Shown in pieces: positions 16,311 to 25,667 of a stretch of DNA of 64,000 nucleotides. The notes under the pieces are model-generated. The model ran no database searches. It worked only from the letters and a program-made list of their open reading frames with translations, and was not told the origin of the DNA. The stretch covers positions 1,674,001-1,738,000 of the forward strand of contig NZ_CP045488.1 of the NCBI RefSeq assembly GCF_009392895.1, in the 5' to 3' direction. The DNA is from Natronorubrum aibiense (lineage in GTDB: Archaea; Halobacteriota; Halobacteria; Halobacteriales; Natrialbaceae). Both the position numbers and the translations under genes were made by a program. How positions within the stretch are numbered: position 1 is the first letter of the stretch; each line of letters starts with the position of its first letter.

Positions 16311-17033
16311 TCACTCCGGCGGATCGAGAAGCTTCGCCTCGGCCTTCCGGAGGTGCTCGAGAAACGTCGACTCGGCGATGTCGAGTTCCGCGGCGAGGTC
16401 GGCGGCCGAGACCTCCCGCGGCCAGCGGTAGTAGTGTCGGCTTCGGGCGAGTTCGAACACTTCCCGCTGGCGTTCCGAGAGGCGATCGGTCCGGAACATT
16501 CCGCTCACGACGTCGTTGCGAAGCGCCGTCATCAGTTCCACCGTAATCGACGCCGACTGTTCGTCGCGGATCTCGTCCAGTTTTTGCCGAACGGTGTCCC
16601 GGTCCTCGTGGGTCACGACCGTCCAGTACTCGCGGCCGTCAGTGATGCGGACGGGCTCGTCGGGGATGAACCCGCGGGAGACGAGCGCGTCGTTGATGCT
16701 GTTCGCGAGATCGTACTGGACGATGAGTCCGGTCGTCGCGTTCTCCGTCCGGGGTGTCGCCGCTACCGTCGCTCGATGCTGGTCGACCGACCAGACCGAA
16801 TCGATCAGCGACGACGCCTCGATTGCGTCCACGAGCGTCTCGAGCTCCGCCGTCGACCGCGCGTAGGCGGTAAACCGACCGGTCGCCATGCCGTCAATCT
16901 GGTGGACGCCGTGGCCGAGCAGTCCGCCGGCCGCGTTCGCGGTAACCTCGAGCGTCCAGCAGTCGGGGTGCCAGATGTTGAGTTGTAACCGCGAGCCGAC
17001 GTCGATCCGGTCGGTGGTGTTCGAGTTCGGCAA
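16311..17033 (-). CDS. HTH-10 (bacterio-opsin-activator-like) transcriptional regulator
   Basis: This 240-aa regulator ends in the haloarchaeal HTH-10 domain (LSERQREVFELARSRHYY, then SAADLAAELDIAESTFLEHL, residues 185-235). The N-terminal 150 residues form a sensor-like region. The start must be TTG 17033: an in-frame TAG lies four codons upstream and no ATG or GTG is available. A TTTATT box 33-38 bp upstream supports a leaderless transcript from that TTG. Its position just before the permease/peptidase operon suggests it regulates that operon. Confidence 0.85.
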   Translation of the reverse strand: MPNSNTTDRIDVGSRLQLNIWHPDCWTLEVTANAAGGLLGHGVHQIDGMATGRFTAYARSTAELETLVDAIEASSLIDSVWSVDQHRATVAATPRTENATTGLIVQYDLANSINDALVSRGFIPDEPVRITDGREYWTVVTHEDRDTVRQKLDEIRDEQSASITVELMTALRNDVVSGMFRTDRLSERQREVFELARSRHYYRWPREVSAADLAAELDIAESTFLEHLRKAEAKLLDPPE

Positions 17034-17114
17034 GACGTTCCTGCTCTATGCATGGGGGTCGAATAAACCTGTTCGTCGCCGAGAACTGTCTATTCGGACG
17101 TGTCAGCCCCGAGA

Positions 17115-17939
17115 TCAGAGATCGTACTGCTCGCCGTCGACCGCCAGCGGCTCTTCGAACGCCTCGTCGGCCGGATAGTAGTGGGCGAGATGGACCAATC
17201 GCGTCCGCTCGGCGTTCAGGTCGTCGGCTAACTCGAGGGCGCCCTCTCGCGTCATGTGTTTCGTCCCGAACGTTCGGGGGACGCCGGCCTCGTTCTCGTG
17301 GCGACCGCCCAGCGGATGGTACTCACAGAGATGCGCGGGGACGATCGCATCCGCGAGCAACAGATCGGGATCGGCGAGCACCGCGCGGGAGGGGTCTGAG
17401 ATGTCGTAGCTCGTGTCGCCGGAGAGCGACAGCTTCGCACCTGTCTTGGGATCTTCGACCGCGACGCCGTAACACACGAGCGGCGGGTGGTCGACCGGCA
17501 CCAGCGTTACGTCGAACCCACAGATTCGCACCGGCTCGAGCGGCGTCGTCGGATGGACCTCGAGCATATCGAGGTAGTGATAGTCGTTGCTGACGGTTTC
17601 GGCGACGCTGTTGCCCGTCTTGGGGTCGGTTTCGTCGGCCGCGTAGACGGACAGCGAGTCGAACACCCGAAAGACGTTGCCCAACCCGTCGAGGTGGTCG
17701 AAGTGAATGTGGGTGACGACGGCGGCGTCGGGGAGGGCTACGTCGTCGCGCAGAAACTGCGCGCGAAAGTCCGGGCTGAAGTCGATCAGCAGCGACTCGC
17801 CGGTGCGGTCGTTCTCGACGTGGACCGAAAACCGGGTTCGAGAAACGCCGCGCTCGCGGGCCATCTCGCAGGTGTCACAGTCACAGCCGACGGTCGGCGT
17901 CCCGGTCGTATCGCCCGTCCCGAGCAGCGTTACGCGCAC
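17115..17939 (-). CDS. MBL-fold metallo-hydrolase, PhnP-like
   Basis: This 274-aa metallo-beta-lactamase-fold enzyme has THIHFDHLDGL (residues 81-91), which supplies the dinuclear zinc ligands, and later SGDTSYD and PAHLCEYHP. The N-terminal GCDCDTC (residues 18-24) is the extra cysteine set seen in PhnP-type cyclic phosphodiesterases. Such enzymes open cyclic phosphates, though no phn genes are nearby. Length and motif order are normal for the family. The substrate is not determined. Confidence 0.85.
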   Translation of the reverse strand: MRVTLLGTGDTTGTPTVGCDCDTCEMARERGVSRTRFSVHVENDRTGESLLIDFSPDFRAQFLRDDVALPDAAVVTHIHFDHLDGLGNVFRVFDSLSVYAADETDPKTGNSVAETVSNDYHYLDMLEVHPTTPLEPVRICGFDVTLVPVDHPPLVCYGVAVEDPKTGAKLSLSGDTSYDISDPSRAVLADPDLLLADAIVPAHLCEYHPLGGRHENEAGVPRTFGTKHMTREGALELADDLNAERTRLVHLAHYYPADEAFEEPLAVDGEQYDL

Positions 17940-18070
17940 AGCTCGCGATCACCTCTGCACTCGCCGGACGGTGCGATCGAATCGACGGCGTCCTCGTCTC
18001 GCGATTCATCGCTCATAAGTCTCGATTGGCAGGCAGGGCATATGGATGTTCCCCGCGGCGGCGCGGCCGA

Positions 18071-18454
18071 TTAGCGCACGTCGAAATCGCCGTCGTACTC
18101 GTGGGCTCGCAACAGGTCCGGCTCGACGTCGCGCAAGACCGCCTCGTGGGTCGCCTCGAGCACGACGGGTGGGGCACAGTCCGCCTCCACCGCCTCGAGC
18201 CACCGGCCGAGACAGAGACACCACCGATCACCGGGCTCGAGACCCGGAAATTCGAACTCGGGCTTCGGGGTAATGAGGTCGTTGCCGTTGGCCTTACCGA
18301 ACTCGAGAAACGGCTCGGTCATCACGGCACAGAGCTCGTGGCGACCCCGATCGCCCTCGACGCGACGGCAGCAACCATCTCGGAGAAACCCGGTCGTGGG
18401 GTCCGTGCTGCAGGGCTCGAGTTCCGTTCCGTAGACGTTCCGATCCGTAGGCAT
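18071..18454 (-). CDS. DUF2237 family protein
   Basis: This 127-aa protein has NVYGTELEPCSTDPTTGF, RDGCCRRVEGDRG, CAVMTEPFLEFGKANGNDL and PGDRWCLCLGRW, the conserved blocks of DUF2237. Function is unknown; five or more conserved cysteines suggest metal binding. ATG 18454 is chosen over the upstream GTG because conservation begins right after it. It is the third of a series of independent minus-strand genes. Confidence 0.88.
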   Translation of the reverse strand: MPTDRNVYGTELEPCSTDPTTGFLRDGCCRRVEGDRGRHELCAVMTEPFLEFGKANGNDLITPKPEFEFPGLEPGDRWCLCLGRWLEAVEADCAPPVVLEATHEAVLRDVEPDLLRAHEYDGDFDVR

Positions 18455-18529
18455 TGCCGAAGCGTCGGCTGCTGTGGCCAAAAGCAGTGGGGTACCGGAC
18501 ACGACTCGCCTCGAGTATCGGCCTGCGCC

Positions 18530-19312
18530 TCACTCGAGGCCCGGCGGGCTGACCGGATCGAGATCTCGGCTCGCGAGATACTGCTCGAGAAAGTCGGCCC
18601 GCTCGCCGATCTCGGCCGGGCGGTGGGAGTCAGTCCCGACGGTGACGGCCACGTCGTACTCCCGGAGCACCTCGAGAAACGCCTCGTCGGGGTGGACGAG
18701 CGCCGTCGCTGCTGTTGCGCGTCCGGCGTTGATCTCGGGGATCGTCCGCGAGTCGGCCAACGCTCGAGCGACGCGGTCGTAGTGGTCGATCGTGGCGCGG
18801 CCGCTCAACGGCGGCGTCCGCTCGATCAGATCGATGTGGGCGGCGACATCGAACAGTTCCGACTCGATCATCGTGACGAGCGTCTCGAAGTAGTCGTCGA
18901 CGACTGCATCCAGTCTCGCCTCGCTCAGGCCCGTGAAGTTACTCGGCACCTGCACGTTCAGCCCGTCGACGGCGTGGACGCTGCCGAGCGTATACTCGAA
19001 GCCAGCCTCGGCGAGAAACTCCCGAATCGCGCGCTCGTCGCGCGGGTCGTAATCCATCTCGACGCCGTCGTAAATCTCGAGCGAGACGTCGCTGCGGTCA
19101 CGAAGTTCATCGATCGCCCGCCGCCGGCGCTCGTAGGTCAAATCCAGATTGAAGCCGTAGACGTTCCGGACGGTCGCCGGCCGATCGCGGGCCGTGACCG
19201 TACAGTGATCCGTGAGCCCGATTCCCTCGAGTCCGGTCGAATCGGCGGCCTCCACCATGCCCTCGAGAAACCGCCCGTCGGAGTAGTTCGTGTGCGTATG
19301 GAAATCGTGCAT
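18530..19312 (-). CDS. PHP-domain phosphoesterase
   Basis: This 260-aa enzyme has the PHP metal motifs: DFHTHTNYSDG at the N-terminus, GLTDHC near residue 33, EMDYDP near 90, GSVHAVD near 114 and GTDSHRP near 230. These bind a tri-metal centre that hydrolyses phosphate esters, as in histidinol phosphatase or nucleotide phosphatases. It is short enough to be a stand-alone enzyme. No his operon is nearby, so a histidine role is not supported. Confidence 0.85.
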   Translation of the reverse strand: MHDFHTHTNYSDGRFLEGMVEAADSTGLEGIGLTDHCTVTARDRPATVRNVYGFNLDLTYERRRRAIDELRDRSDVSLEIYDGVEMDYDPRDERAIREFLAEAGFEYTLGSVHAVDGLNVQVPSNFTGLSEARLDAVVDDYFETLVTMIESELFDVAAHIDLIERTPPLSGRATIDHYDRVARALADSRTIPEINAGRATAATALVHPDEAFLEVLREYDVAVTVGTDSHRPAEIGERADFLEQYLASRDLDPVSPPGLE

Positions 19313-19366
19313 ACGACGACGACACCGGGCTGGCAGTTGGGCGTTTCGCCCGGCACTGTGGTCCGG

Positions 19367-20818
19367 TCAGTGGTTGTGGTCGTGGTCGTGCCCGTGATCG
19401 TGTGAGTGGCCGCCGTCGCCGCCGAGGTCGCCGCCGGCGACGAGCGCGTCGTGGTCGCCGCCCATCATGTCCATGTTCTTCAGCGTATCCCGTTCTTCGA
19501 ACTCCTCGACGGCGTCGAGCAGATCCTGCTGGGTCAGTGTGGTCCGGTCTTCGGTCAGTGCCTCGAGGACGGCTTCGCGCAGCACCATCCGGAGGTCACT
19601 GCCAGTTAGCCCTTGCGTGACGTCGGCGATGAGCTGTGGATCGAACTCCTCGATGTCCATCGTCCGGGTGATGACTCCGAGGATGTCCGCCCGCATGTTG
19701 TGGTCGGGTTTGGGGAAGTTGATAATCTCGTCGAAGCGCCGCCAGGCGGCGTCGTCTAACTGGTCGGGGTGGTTCGTCGCGCCGATGAGCAAGACGTCGT
19801 CTTCGATCAGCGAGATGTTGTCGATGCTCTTGAGCAGGGTATTGACGGCGCGTTTGAGCGCGGCGTGTTCGTCGCTGCGACGGGTCTTGGCGACGAAATC
19901 GAATTCGTCGATGAAGAGAATGCATGGCGAGAGCCGTTTTGCGACCTCGAACGTCTTGTCGACGTTTTTGGCCGTCTCGCCGAGATACTGGCTCGTGATC
20001 ATCGAGAGTTTGACCTCGACGAACGGCAGATCCATGTTCTGGGCGAGCGCCTGCGCCGTCGACGTCTTGCCCGTTCCCGGCGGCCCGACGAACAGCAGTT
20101 TCCCGATCTCGCGCAGACCGATGTTCGCGAGGTAGTCGCGGTGTTCGATCGCCTTCGAAATCTTGTCGAGTTCGTTCTCCTGATCGTCGGTGAGCACGAG
20201 ATCCTCGAGCGACATGTCGACTTCCTCGGGCGCGCGGACCTCGACGAGGTCGAGCATCTCTTCGTCCTCTTCCTCGTCGAAGTACTCCTCGAGCAGGCCG
20301 TCGATCCAGACCCGGTCGGCCTGAATCGGGCGGTTTTGCTCTCGGGCTTCCTCGTGGGTGACGTCGAATTTGTCGCCGAACTCCTCGTGGGTCGTGAAGT
20401 GTTTGGCGAGCGTCGGGTTCTCGCGCAGTCGATCGTCGTCGACGCGTTCGACGAACCACTGTTCGGCCAGTCTGTCTTCGACGAGGGTGATCGTTCCCGA
20501 GAACTCGTCGCGGTCGGTAAACATCAGATCCGAGATGGCCTCCCAGGGCTGGGTAACGCCCGTCGCCTCCCGAGCGGTACTGTTCGTGGCTGAGAGCGGC
20601 CGACTGATGCCGGCGTGCTTGCGTCCGTCTCCCCCGTCACCGTCGTCGTCGGCACCACCGGTCCAGTATACCCGACGGACGGACGGCGGGAGATCGTTCT
20701 CATCCAGCGTTCGATCGTCCGAATACACGCTCGTCGTGAGCAGGAACTCTACGACATCGAGCGCCGCATCACTCATTCGGTCAACGTATTCACCACACGG
20801 TCTTAACGTCGTCGTCAT
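19367..20818 (-). CDS. AAA+ ATPase with a His/Asp-rich C-terminal tail
   Basis: This 483-aa protein has one AAA+ module at residues about 210-430: Walker A FVGPPGTGKTSTA, Walker B CILFIDEFDFVAKTRR, sensor LLIGATNHPDQLDDA and an arginine-finger region AAWRRFDE. The N-terminal 200 residues are acidic and unlike Cdc48 or PAN. The last 15 residues (GHSHDHGHDHDHNH) are a probable metal-binding stretch. ATG 20818 is preferred to TTG 20824. Substrate remodelling of an unknown partner is the likely job. Confidence 0.85.
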   Translation of the reverse strand: MTTTLRPCGEYVDRMSDAALDVVEFLLTTSVYSDDRTLDENDLPPSVRRVYWTGGADDDGDGGDGRKHAGISRPLSATNSTAREATGVTQPWEAISDLMFTDRDEFSGTITLVEDRLAEQWFVERVDDDRLRENPTLAKHFTTHEEFGDKFDVTHEEAREQNRPIQADRVWIDGLLEEYFDEEEDEEMLDLVEVRAPEEVDMSLEDLVLTDDQENELDKISKAIEHRDYLANIGLREIGKLLFVGPPGTGKTSTAQALAQNMDLPFVEVKLSMITSQYLGETAKNVDKTFEVAKRLSPCILFIDEFDFVAKTRRSDEHAALKRAVNTLLKSIDNISLIEDDVLLIGATNHPDQLDDAAWRRFDEIINFPKPDHNMRADILGVITRTMDIEEFDPQLIADVTQGLTGSDLRMVLREAVLEALTEDRTTLTQQDLLDAVEEFEERDTLKNMDMMGGDHDALVAGGDLGGDGGHSHDHGHDHDHNH

Positions 20819-20908
20819 GCGCAACGCATGCGGGAGATACGCTTACTCGCACTCGAGTAGCTGTTCTGTGGCACAACGGTTTTCGTCCACCGGTACACAC
20901 GCATGTGT

Positions 20909-21277
20909 ATGAACGTCCTAGTGGGCCTCGTTGGCAGCGACGAATCGATCAAGACGCTTCGGCGCACGATCGATCGCACGCGCGAAGTCGGCGACGATCT
21001 CACCGTCGCTATCGTCGAAAAACCCGAGGCGAAACGCTCACAGGAAGCGATGACCGAGCAGGCGGACAAACTCCTCTCTGAGGCGAACATCGACGCGGAG
21101 ATCACGACGCTCGAGGGCGACCCGGGTAGTGCGCTGGTCGATTACGCCGAGCAAGGCGAGTACGACCAGTTGGTAATCGGCGGCGGCACCTTGAGTCCGA
21201 TGGGCAAGATTCAGCTTGGTCCGATCACCGAGTTCGTCCTGTTGAACGCGCCGACGACGGTCAAACTGGTGCGATAA
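20909..21277 (+). CDS. UspA-family universal stress protein
   Basis: This 122-aa single Usp domain begins MNVLVGLVGSDESIKTLRR and ends with GGTLSPMGKIQLGPITEFV and APTTVKLVR, the nucleotide-loop and last-strand region. The usual G-x2-G-x9-G(S/T) loop is altered, so ATP binding is uncertain. The upstream in-frame ATG 20903 is possible. It is followed after 2 bp by a GNAT gene, so the two form an operon. Confidence 0.82.
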   Translation: MNVLVGLVGSDESIKTLRRTIDRTREVGDDLTVAIVEKPEAKRSQEAMTEQADKLLSEANIDAEITTLEGDPGSALVDYAEQGEYDQLVIGGGTLSPMGKIQLGPITEFVLLNAPTTVKLVR

Positions 21278-21279
21278 CG

Positions 21280-21843
21280 ATGGTTGGAACGCGACCGTAC
21301 CCCGACGAGCCGGCCGGACCGTTTCCCTCGCCGCCGACGACGTTCGAAGACCGGGAGGAGCGGACGATCGAACTCACCGCCGAAGCTGACTTCGAGGACG
21401 CGCTCGACGACGTCGTCGACATGTACGCCCATTTCGACCCGACCGATCGAGCACAGGGGATTCCGCCGACCGGTGAATCGCGCATTCGCAACTGGCTCGA
21501 GACGATCGCCGACGAGAGCGTCAACGTCGTCGCCCGCCACGGCGAAGACGTCGTCGCCCACGCGACGCTCGTCCCCGACACCGACGATCCGTCGTCGATC
21601 GAGGACCGTGGCGACATCGAGTGGGAACTCGCGATTTTCGTCCTGCAGGACTACCAGCGCGCCGGGATCGGGACGAAACTCCTCGAGCACCTGCTGGGCC
21701 ACGCGAGCGATATCGGAATCGAACAGGTGTGGCTGACCGTTGAGCGCTGGAATAATCCAGCGATCGCGCTCTACGAACGCGTCGGGTTCGAGTCGACCGG
21801 CACCGAGAGCTTCGAACAGGAGATGGCGATCCAACTCGAGTGA
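21280..21843 (+). CDS. GNAT-family N-acetyltransferase
   Basis: This 187-aa protein has a GNAT core. The acetyl-CoA pyrophosphate loop is QDYQRAGIGTKLLEHLL (Q/R-x-x-G-x-G/A type, near residue 125), followed by VWLTVERWNNPAIALYERVGF, the classic motif B. About 35 N-terminal residues precede the fold. It shares an operon with the upstream Usp gene. The acceptor is unknown. Confidence 0.85.
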   Translation: MVGTRPYPDEPAGPFPSPPTTFEDREERTIELTAEADFEDALDDVVDMYAHFDPTDRAQGIPPTGESRIRNWLETIADESVNVVARHGEDVVAHATLVPDTDDPSSIEDRGDIEWELAIFVLQDYQRAGIGTKLLEHLLGHASDIGIEQVWLTVERWNNPAIALYERVGFESTGTESFEQEMAIQLE

Positions 21844-21885
21844 GTCACCACTGACGATGGACTCCCGTCCGGGTTCACAGCCCGG

Positions 21886-22347
21886 TCAGACAGACAGCAC
21901 CGGCTGGCTCGCGTACGCGAGAACGTACTCGGCTGCCTTTTCTAGGACTTCCGACGACGCGGTATCGGTGACCGGCTCTCTGGGAAGCACGATGAAGTCG
22001 GCGTCGATCGCGTCGGCAGTGTCGAGGACGACGTTGCCGGGATGACGTGTTTTGCGCGTCTGAGAGAAGCCGTCGTCGACGGCGGTGACGAGCGGCACGT
22101 CCGCCTCGTCTGCGATGACCTGTATCCGATCGAAAAAGCCCTGCGTGTCCGTCGCAACGGCCTCCTCGTCGACGGTACCGGCGTTCATTCCCTGTACGAC
22201 ACCCCGACCGAGTACGAACAGGGCGTGGACCGACGCGTCGTAGCGATCGGCGATCGCAATGGCGTACTCGACGGCGGTCGCGGACTCCTCGCTCCCGTCG
22301 ACCGGCGCGAGAACGGTATCGACGGTAAACGGCTCGCTGTCGTCCAT
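21886..22347 (-). CDS. UspA-family universal stress protein
   Basis: This 153-aa Usp domain starts MDDSEPFTVDTVLAPVDGSE at ATG 22347; an open frame continues upstream but is antisense to the divergent Usp gene and is not credible. It has VDGSEESATAVEYAIAIA at the N-terminus and ends VLAYASQPVLSV. The ATP-loop Gly residues are replaced by PREPVTDTASSEVLEKA. It is divergent from the next usp gene with 127 bp between, and may share its promoter. Confidence 0.83.
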   Translation of the reverse strand: MDDSEPFTVDTVLAPVDGSEESATAVEYAIAIADRYDASVHALFVLGRGVVQGMNAGTVDEEAVATDTQGFFDRIQVIADEADVPLVTAVDDGFSQTRKTRHPGNVVLDTADAIDADFIVLPREPVTDTASSEVLEKAAEYVLAYASQPVLSV

Positions 22348-22474
22348 ACGCGGTGGTGTGTTCCCCGTCGTCAAAAAGCCACCCGACAATCGCTCGTGGT
22401 CGACGCCAGCACTCGCCGTCGACCCCGGAGAAGAGCCGCCGGTGTTTAAGCCGCCTCGGTCGTAATCACCACGC

Positions 22475-22942
22475 ATGTTCGATACGGTTGTGGTCGCCAC
22501 CGACGGCTCCGAGAGCGTCAAACGGGCCATCGACGTCGCACTCGACCTCGCAGGTCGGTTCGATGCCGAGGTGCACGCGCTCTCGGTCGTCGACGCCAGC
22601 GAGGTTGACGCCTCACCCCAACAGCTTCGGGACGAACTGCGAACCGCCCTCGAGACGACCGCCGACGCCGCCCTCGCGACCGTCGAGGAGCGCACGGAGG
22701 AGGGGACCGAGATCACGACCGCCGTCCGAGAGGGCCGACCCGCGGCCGAGATCTGTGAGTACGCCCGCGAAATCGACGCCGACCTGGTCGCGACCGGGAC
22801 CCGCGGCCGCCACGGCGAGAACCGCCTCCTGCTCGGCAGCGTTGCCGAACGCATCGTGCGGACCTCACCCGTCCCCGTGCTCTCCGTTCGACAGCTCGAT
22901 CCGATGGCTGGCGAGGACGACGCGAACGCACCGGCCCAGTAG
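22475..22942 (+). CDS. UspA-family universal stress protein (ATP-binding type)
   Basis: This 155-aa Usp has an intact nucleotide-binding loop, GTRGRHGENRLLLGSVAERIV (G-x2-G-x9-G-S), and the start MFDTVVVATDGSES. It is the third Usp within 2 kb and the only one here with the full ATP motif. A short acidic tail follows VPVLSVRQL. It is divergently transcribed from the neighbouring Usp gene. Confidence 0.88.
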   Translation: MFDTVVVATDGSESVKRAIDVALDLAGRFDAEVHALSVVDASEVDASPQQLRDELRTALETTADAALATVEERTEEGTEITTAVREGRPAAEICEYAREIDADLVATGTRGRHGENRLLLGSVAERIVRTSPVPVLSVRQLDPMAGEDDANAPAQ

Positions 22943-23020
22943 CTGCGAGCCGCTGACTGCCGTCCTGTCTCGCCGCTCGAGAGGGGAAGTCACTTCCCCA
23001 CCCGGCCCGCAGGACGAACC

Positions 23021-24262
23021 ATGTACGACGAACTCATCGACAGTGGTGATCTCCCGCTCGCCCGGAAATCGGTTCTTCCGGGCACCGGCTTTTTTCTGCC
23101 CGACACCCTCGAGGAAGACCTCGAAGACGAGCAGACGGCGGCTGCCCTCGAAGGTGCCGACGTAGCCGTTATCGCCGACTCCGACGCCGACGGCCTCGCC
23201 TGCGTGGCGCTCATTCGAGAGGCCTACGACGACGTCCGGAACGTCCCCGAACCCGACGACGATGATGCCGTCGACAAGCGAACCGATGCGGCGGATGCCG
23301 TCGACGACGCCGAACCCGTCCTCGCTGGCGACGCCGACGACCCACTCGAGGAACCCGAACCGACGCCGCACTCCGTCGCGCTGATCCCCGCAAGCCCACA
23401 CGACGTCGAGGACGCGCTGGCCCGCGTCGCCGAGTACGGCGACGAGGGAATCGATATCTTCGTCTGTGACCTAGCGCCGGACCGCTACGAGTACGTCGAG
23501 GACGAACTCGAGGCAGCCCTCGAGACCGGCGATAGCGTCGAGTGGTACGACCACCATCAGTGGGACGACGACGTCGCCGCGGCGGTTCGCGATGCCGGCG
23601 CGACGCTGGTCGTCGGCGACTCCGACGAGGAGTGTAGCGCGGACGTCGTCTACCGCTCGCTCGAGTACGAGTTCGGACCGATGTACGAAGAACTGGCGAC
23701 CGTTACGCGCGATCACGACCTCTGGCTGCGCGAGGACCCACGAAGCGACGATCTCGCGGACTACGCCTACTGGACCGATCCCGCCGAGTACGTCGAGGTC
23801 GTCCGCGAGTACGGCGTCGACCTGCCCGACTGGGTTCGTGAGTTCCTCGAAGAACGCCGCGTCGAGAAGGAAGCGCTGATCGAGCAGGCGGTCGGTCGTT
23901 CGGAGTTCCGCGACATCGGCGGCTACACGGTCGGAATCACCTACGGCCGCTGTTCGCAAAACGAGGTCGCCGAAGCGATGCGCGAGCAGGGGGCCGACGC
24001 CTCCGTGATCGTCAAACCTGCCGGCTCGGCATCGATTCGGGGAACCGACGAGTTCCAGTTGTGTCACGAGGTCGCGGGCAAGGTCAACGGCGGCGGCCAC
24101 CCGAAGGCCGCGGGCTGTAAACCCGACATCTACGACGATATGCTCGACTATGCGAACCACTGGACGACCCGCGGCGCGGTGACGAAACAGGTCATCCTCG
24201 ATGCGTTCCGCGACGTCGTCGCCGAGGCCGACGCGGTGGACGACGAACAGTCCGACGAGTAA
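23021..24262 (+). CDS. DHH/DHHA1 family phosphoesterase
   Basis: This 413-aa protein has the DHH motifs ADSDADG (near residue 52), FVCDLAP (near 148), WYDHHQW (near 176) and a C-terminal DHHA1 motif GGGHPKAAG (near 362). Such proteins are RecJ-like nucleases or nanoRNA/cyclic-dinucleotide hydrolases. An acidic insertion of about 40 residues lies between the first two motifs. ATG 23021 follows 78 bp of non-coding DNA after the Usp gene. Haloarchaea often carry several such genes, so the exact substrate stays open. Confidence 0.87.
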   Translation: MYDELIDSGDLPLARKSVLPGTGFFLPDTLEEDLEDEQTAAALEGADVAVIADSDADGLACVALIREAYDDVRNVPEPDDDDAVDKRTDAADAVDDAEPVLAGDADDPLEEPEPTPHSVALIPASPHDVEDALARVAEYGDEGIDIFVCDLAPDRYEYVEDELEAALETGDSVEWYDHHQWDDDVAAAVRDAGATLVVGDSDEECSADVVYRSLEYEFGPMYEELATVTRDHDLWLREDPRSDDLADYAYWTDPAEYVEVVREYGVDLPDWVREFLEERRVEKEALIEQAVGRSEFRDIGGYTVGITYGRCSQNEVAEAMREQGADASVIVKPAGSASIRGTDEFQLCHEVAGKVNGGGHPKAAGCKPDIYDDMLDYANHWTTRGAVTKQVILDAFRDVVAEADAVDDEQSDE

Positions 24263-24331
24263 CTGACTCGAGAGCCACCCCAGAACTGAGAACTCCCCTC
24301 GAGCGACTCGAGGGGAGACGCCGACACCGCC

Positions 24332-25030
24332 CTAATCCTGCGAGAGGACATACCGCATCACGAGCTGAAGGACGTGGACGAACACACCAGCGACGGCGAT
24401 GTAGACACCGATGGTCTGGAGGCCGACGGAAGCGTTGCGCCGATCGCGAACCTGCCAGATCTCGTAGCCAAGCCGGAGAATAAAGCCAAGGAAGACGAGG
24501 ACGAAACCGACCAGCAACAGCACCTGCAGGACGAACGTGCCGACGAGAATGGTGCCGATACCGCCGAGGAACGCGTAGTTCGCGAACCGACCCCAGTGTT
24601 CGAACGTCCTCGAGCGCGCGTAGATGTACCCCGAGACGAGCGCCGTCAGCAGTGCGGTGACCACCGCCGTAATGCCAAGCACCGTTAGCTGTGTCTCCGG
24701 TGGTGCGATCGAGATGACGCCGGCTCCGAAGATCCCGAACGCCAGCTGCAAGACGACCATCCCGACGAACGCGATCCCCATATCGCCGTTCGTGACCCCT
24801 CGCTCGGCGAGGAGCTGTCCGGCCATGATCGCCGCCCCGTAGACGAGCACGCCGACGATCGGAAACGCAAAGAGGTAGTCGTTGATCACTGCAAGCGGCG
24901 TCGACGCGAAGACGTACATCAACGCGACGGTGATCGTCATCAGCCCAGTCGCGCCGCCGATCACCTGTACCTCGCGACTCGAGAGGCCGAAGCCACGGCC
25001 TGTCTCGTGTGGGGTTTCGAAAGAACTCAT
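24332..25030 (-). CDS. Multi-pass membrane protein of unknown function
   Basis: This 232-aa protein has about seven hydrophobic segments. A hydrophilic N-terminus (MSSFETPHETGRGFGLSSRE) precedes helix 1. The loop MAGQLLAERGVTNGDMG and the stretch RLGYEIWQVRDRRNASVGLQ are the main cytoplasmic or external loops. No catalytic motif is visible. I do not recognise the family; it looks like a conserved haloarchaeal membrane protein. It is convergent with the DHH gene, 69 bp apart. Confidence 0.7.
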   Translation of the reverse strand: MSSFETPHETGRGFGLSSREVQVIGGATGLMTITVALMYVFASTPLAVINDYLFAFPIVGVLVYGAAIMAGQLLAERGVTNGDMGIAFVGMVVLQLAFGIFGAGVISIAPPETQLTVLGITAVVTALLTALVSGYIYARSRTFEHWGRFANYAFLGGIGTILVGTFVLQVLLLVGFVLVFLGFILRLGYEIWQVRDRRNASVGLQTIGVYIAVAGVFVHVLQLVMRYVLSQD

Positions 25031-25111
25031 TGCTCGAGTGTACGGCGTCCGGTCGCAAAAGTATGATCGTTGTGCCTGATCTGTATCCGTGTCGCCGTTT
25101 TGACCTCCCGC

Positions 25112-25540
25112 TTACGCGTCGGCGGGGTTCCAGCGGTCCGAATACGCCGTTCCACAGGTACACTGCGCGTAGGCGTGAATCACGTCTCCCTCGGCGTAGA
25201 TCCCGCCGACGTCCTCGTTCTGTTCTTCCGCGAAGGCGAAAATGAACTGGACCTCGTGGTCGCCGTCACCCGGCGTTTCGGGACAGGTTCCGCCAGCGAG
25301 GTCCGCATCGACGATCCCCTCGAGGTCCATCGCGGATTTAGCGAACTGCATCGCTTCCATCCCGGTCGCTGCCTGAAACGCGTTCCGGCCGCGCTCGCCG
25401 TCGACGACGATCACGACACCGTCGTCGACCGCCTCGCCGAACTCAGCCAAGCGGTCGTCAGAGACGTACGAGTCGGCCAGAAACAACGCGACGTCGTCCG
25501 GCCGATCTCCGGCCAGAAACTCCTCGAGTGACTCACTCAT
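25112..25540 (-). CDS. Conserved haloarchaeal protein, DUF5807-like
   Basis: This acidic soluble 142-aa protein starts MSESLEEFLAGDRPDDVALF. It has GVVIVVDGERGRNAFQAATG in the middle and HAYAQCTCGTAYSDRW near the end. The Cys-x-Cys and an earlier GGTCPETPGDGDHEV could bind metal. The match to DUF5807 is from memory and moderately sure. It has its own start 81 bp downstream of the membrane-protein start, in the same direction. Confidence 0.68.
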   Translation of the reverse strand: MSESLEEFLAGDRPDDVALFLADSYVSDDRLAEFGEAVDDGVVIVVDGERGRNAFQAATGMEAMQFAKSAMDLEGIVDADLAGGTCPETPGDGDHEVQFIFAFAEEQNEDVGGIYAEGDVIHAYAQCTCGTAYSDRWNPADA

Positions 25541-25565
25541 AGCTCCGAATTACCGCTCGAGGTGG

Positions 25566-25571
25566 AAAAAA
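25566..25571 (-). terminator. T6 run downstream of the DUF7112-like gene
   Basis: On the minus strand, TTTTTT follows the stop codon at 25668 by about 100 nt. Runs of T are typical intrinsic archaeal terminators. Confidence 0.4.
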
Positions 25572-25667
25572 GGCGCTATACTGGTTCCAAACAGCCGCCA
25601 GTTGACGGCGGTCGGCGGTCGAATACCCATCGCTGTCGGTACCGGTGACCTCGAATCCGCGCTCGGA

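Noticed and set aside
22348-22854. N-terminal extension of the minus-strand Usp gene past 22347
   Set aside because: It is Arg/Ser-rich and antisense to the divergent Usp gene; the Usp fold starts at ATG 22347.
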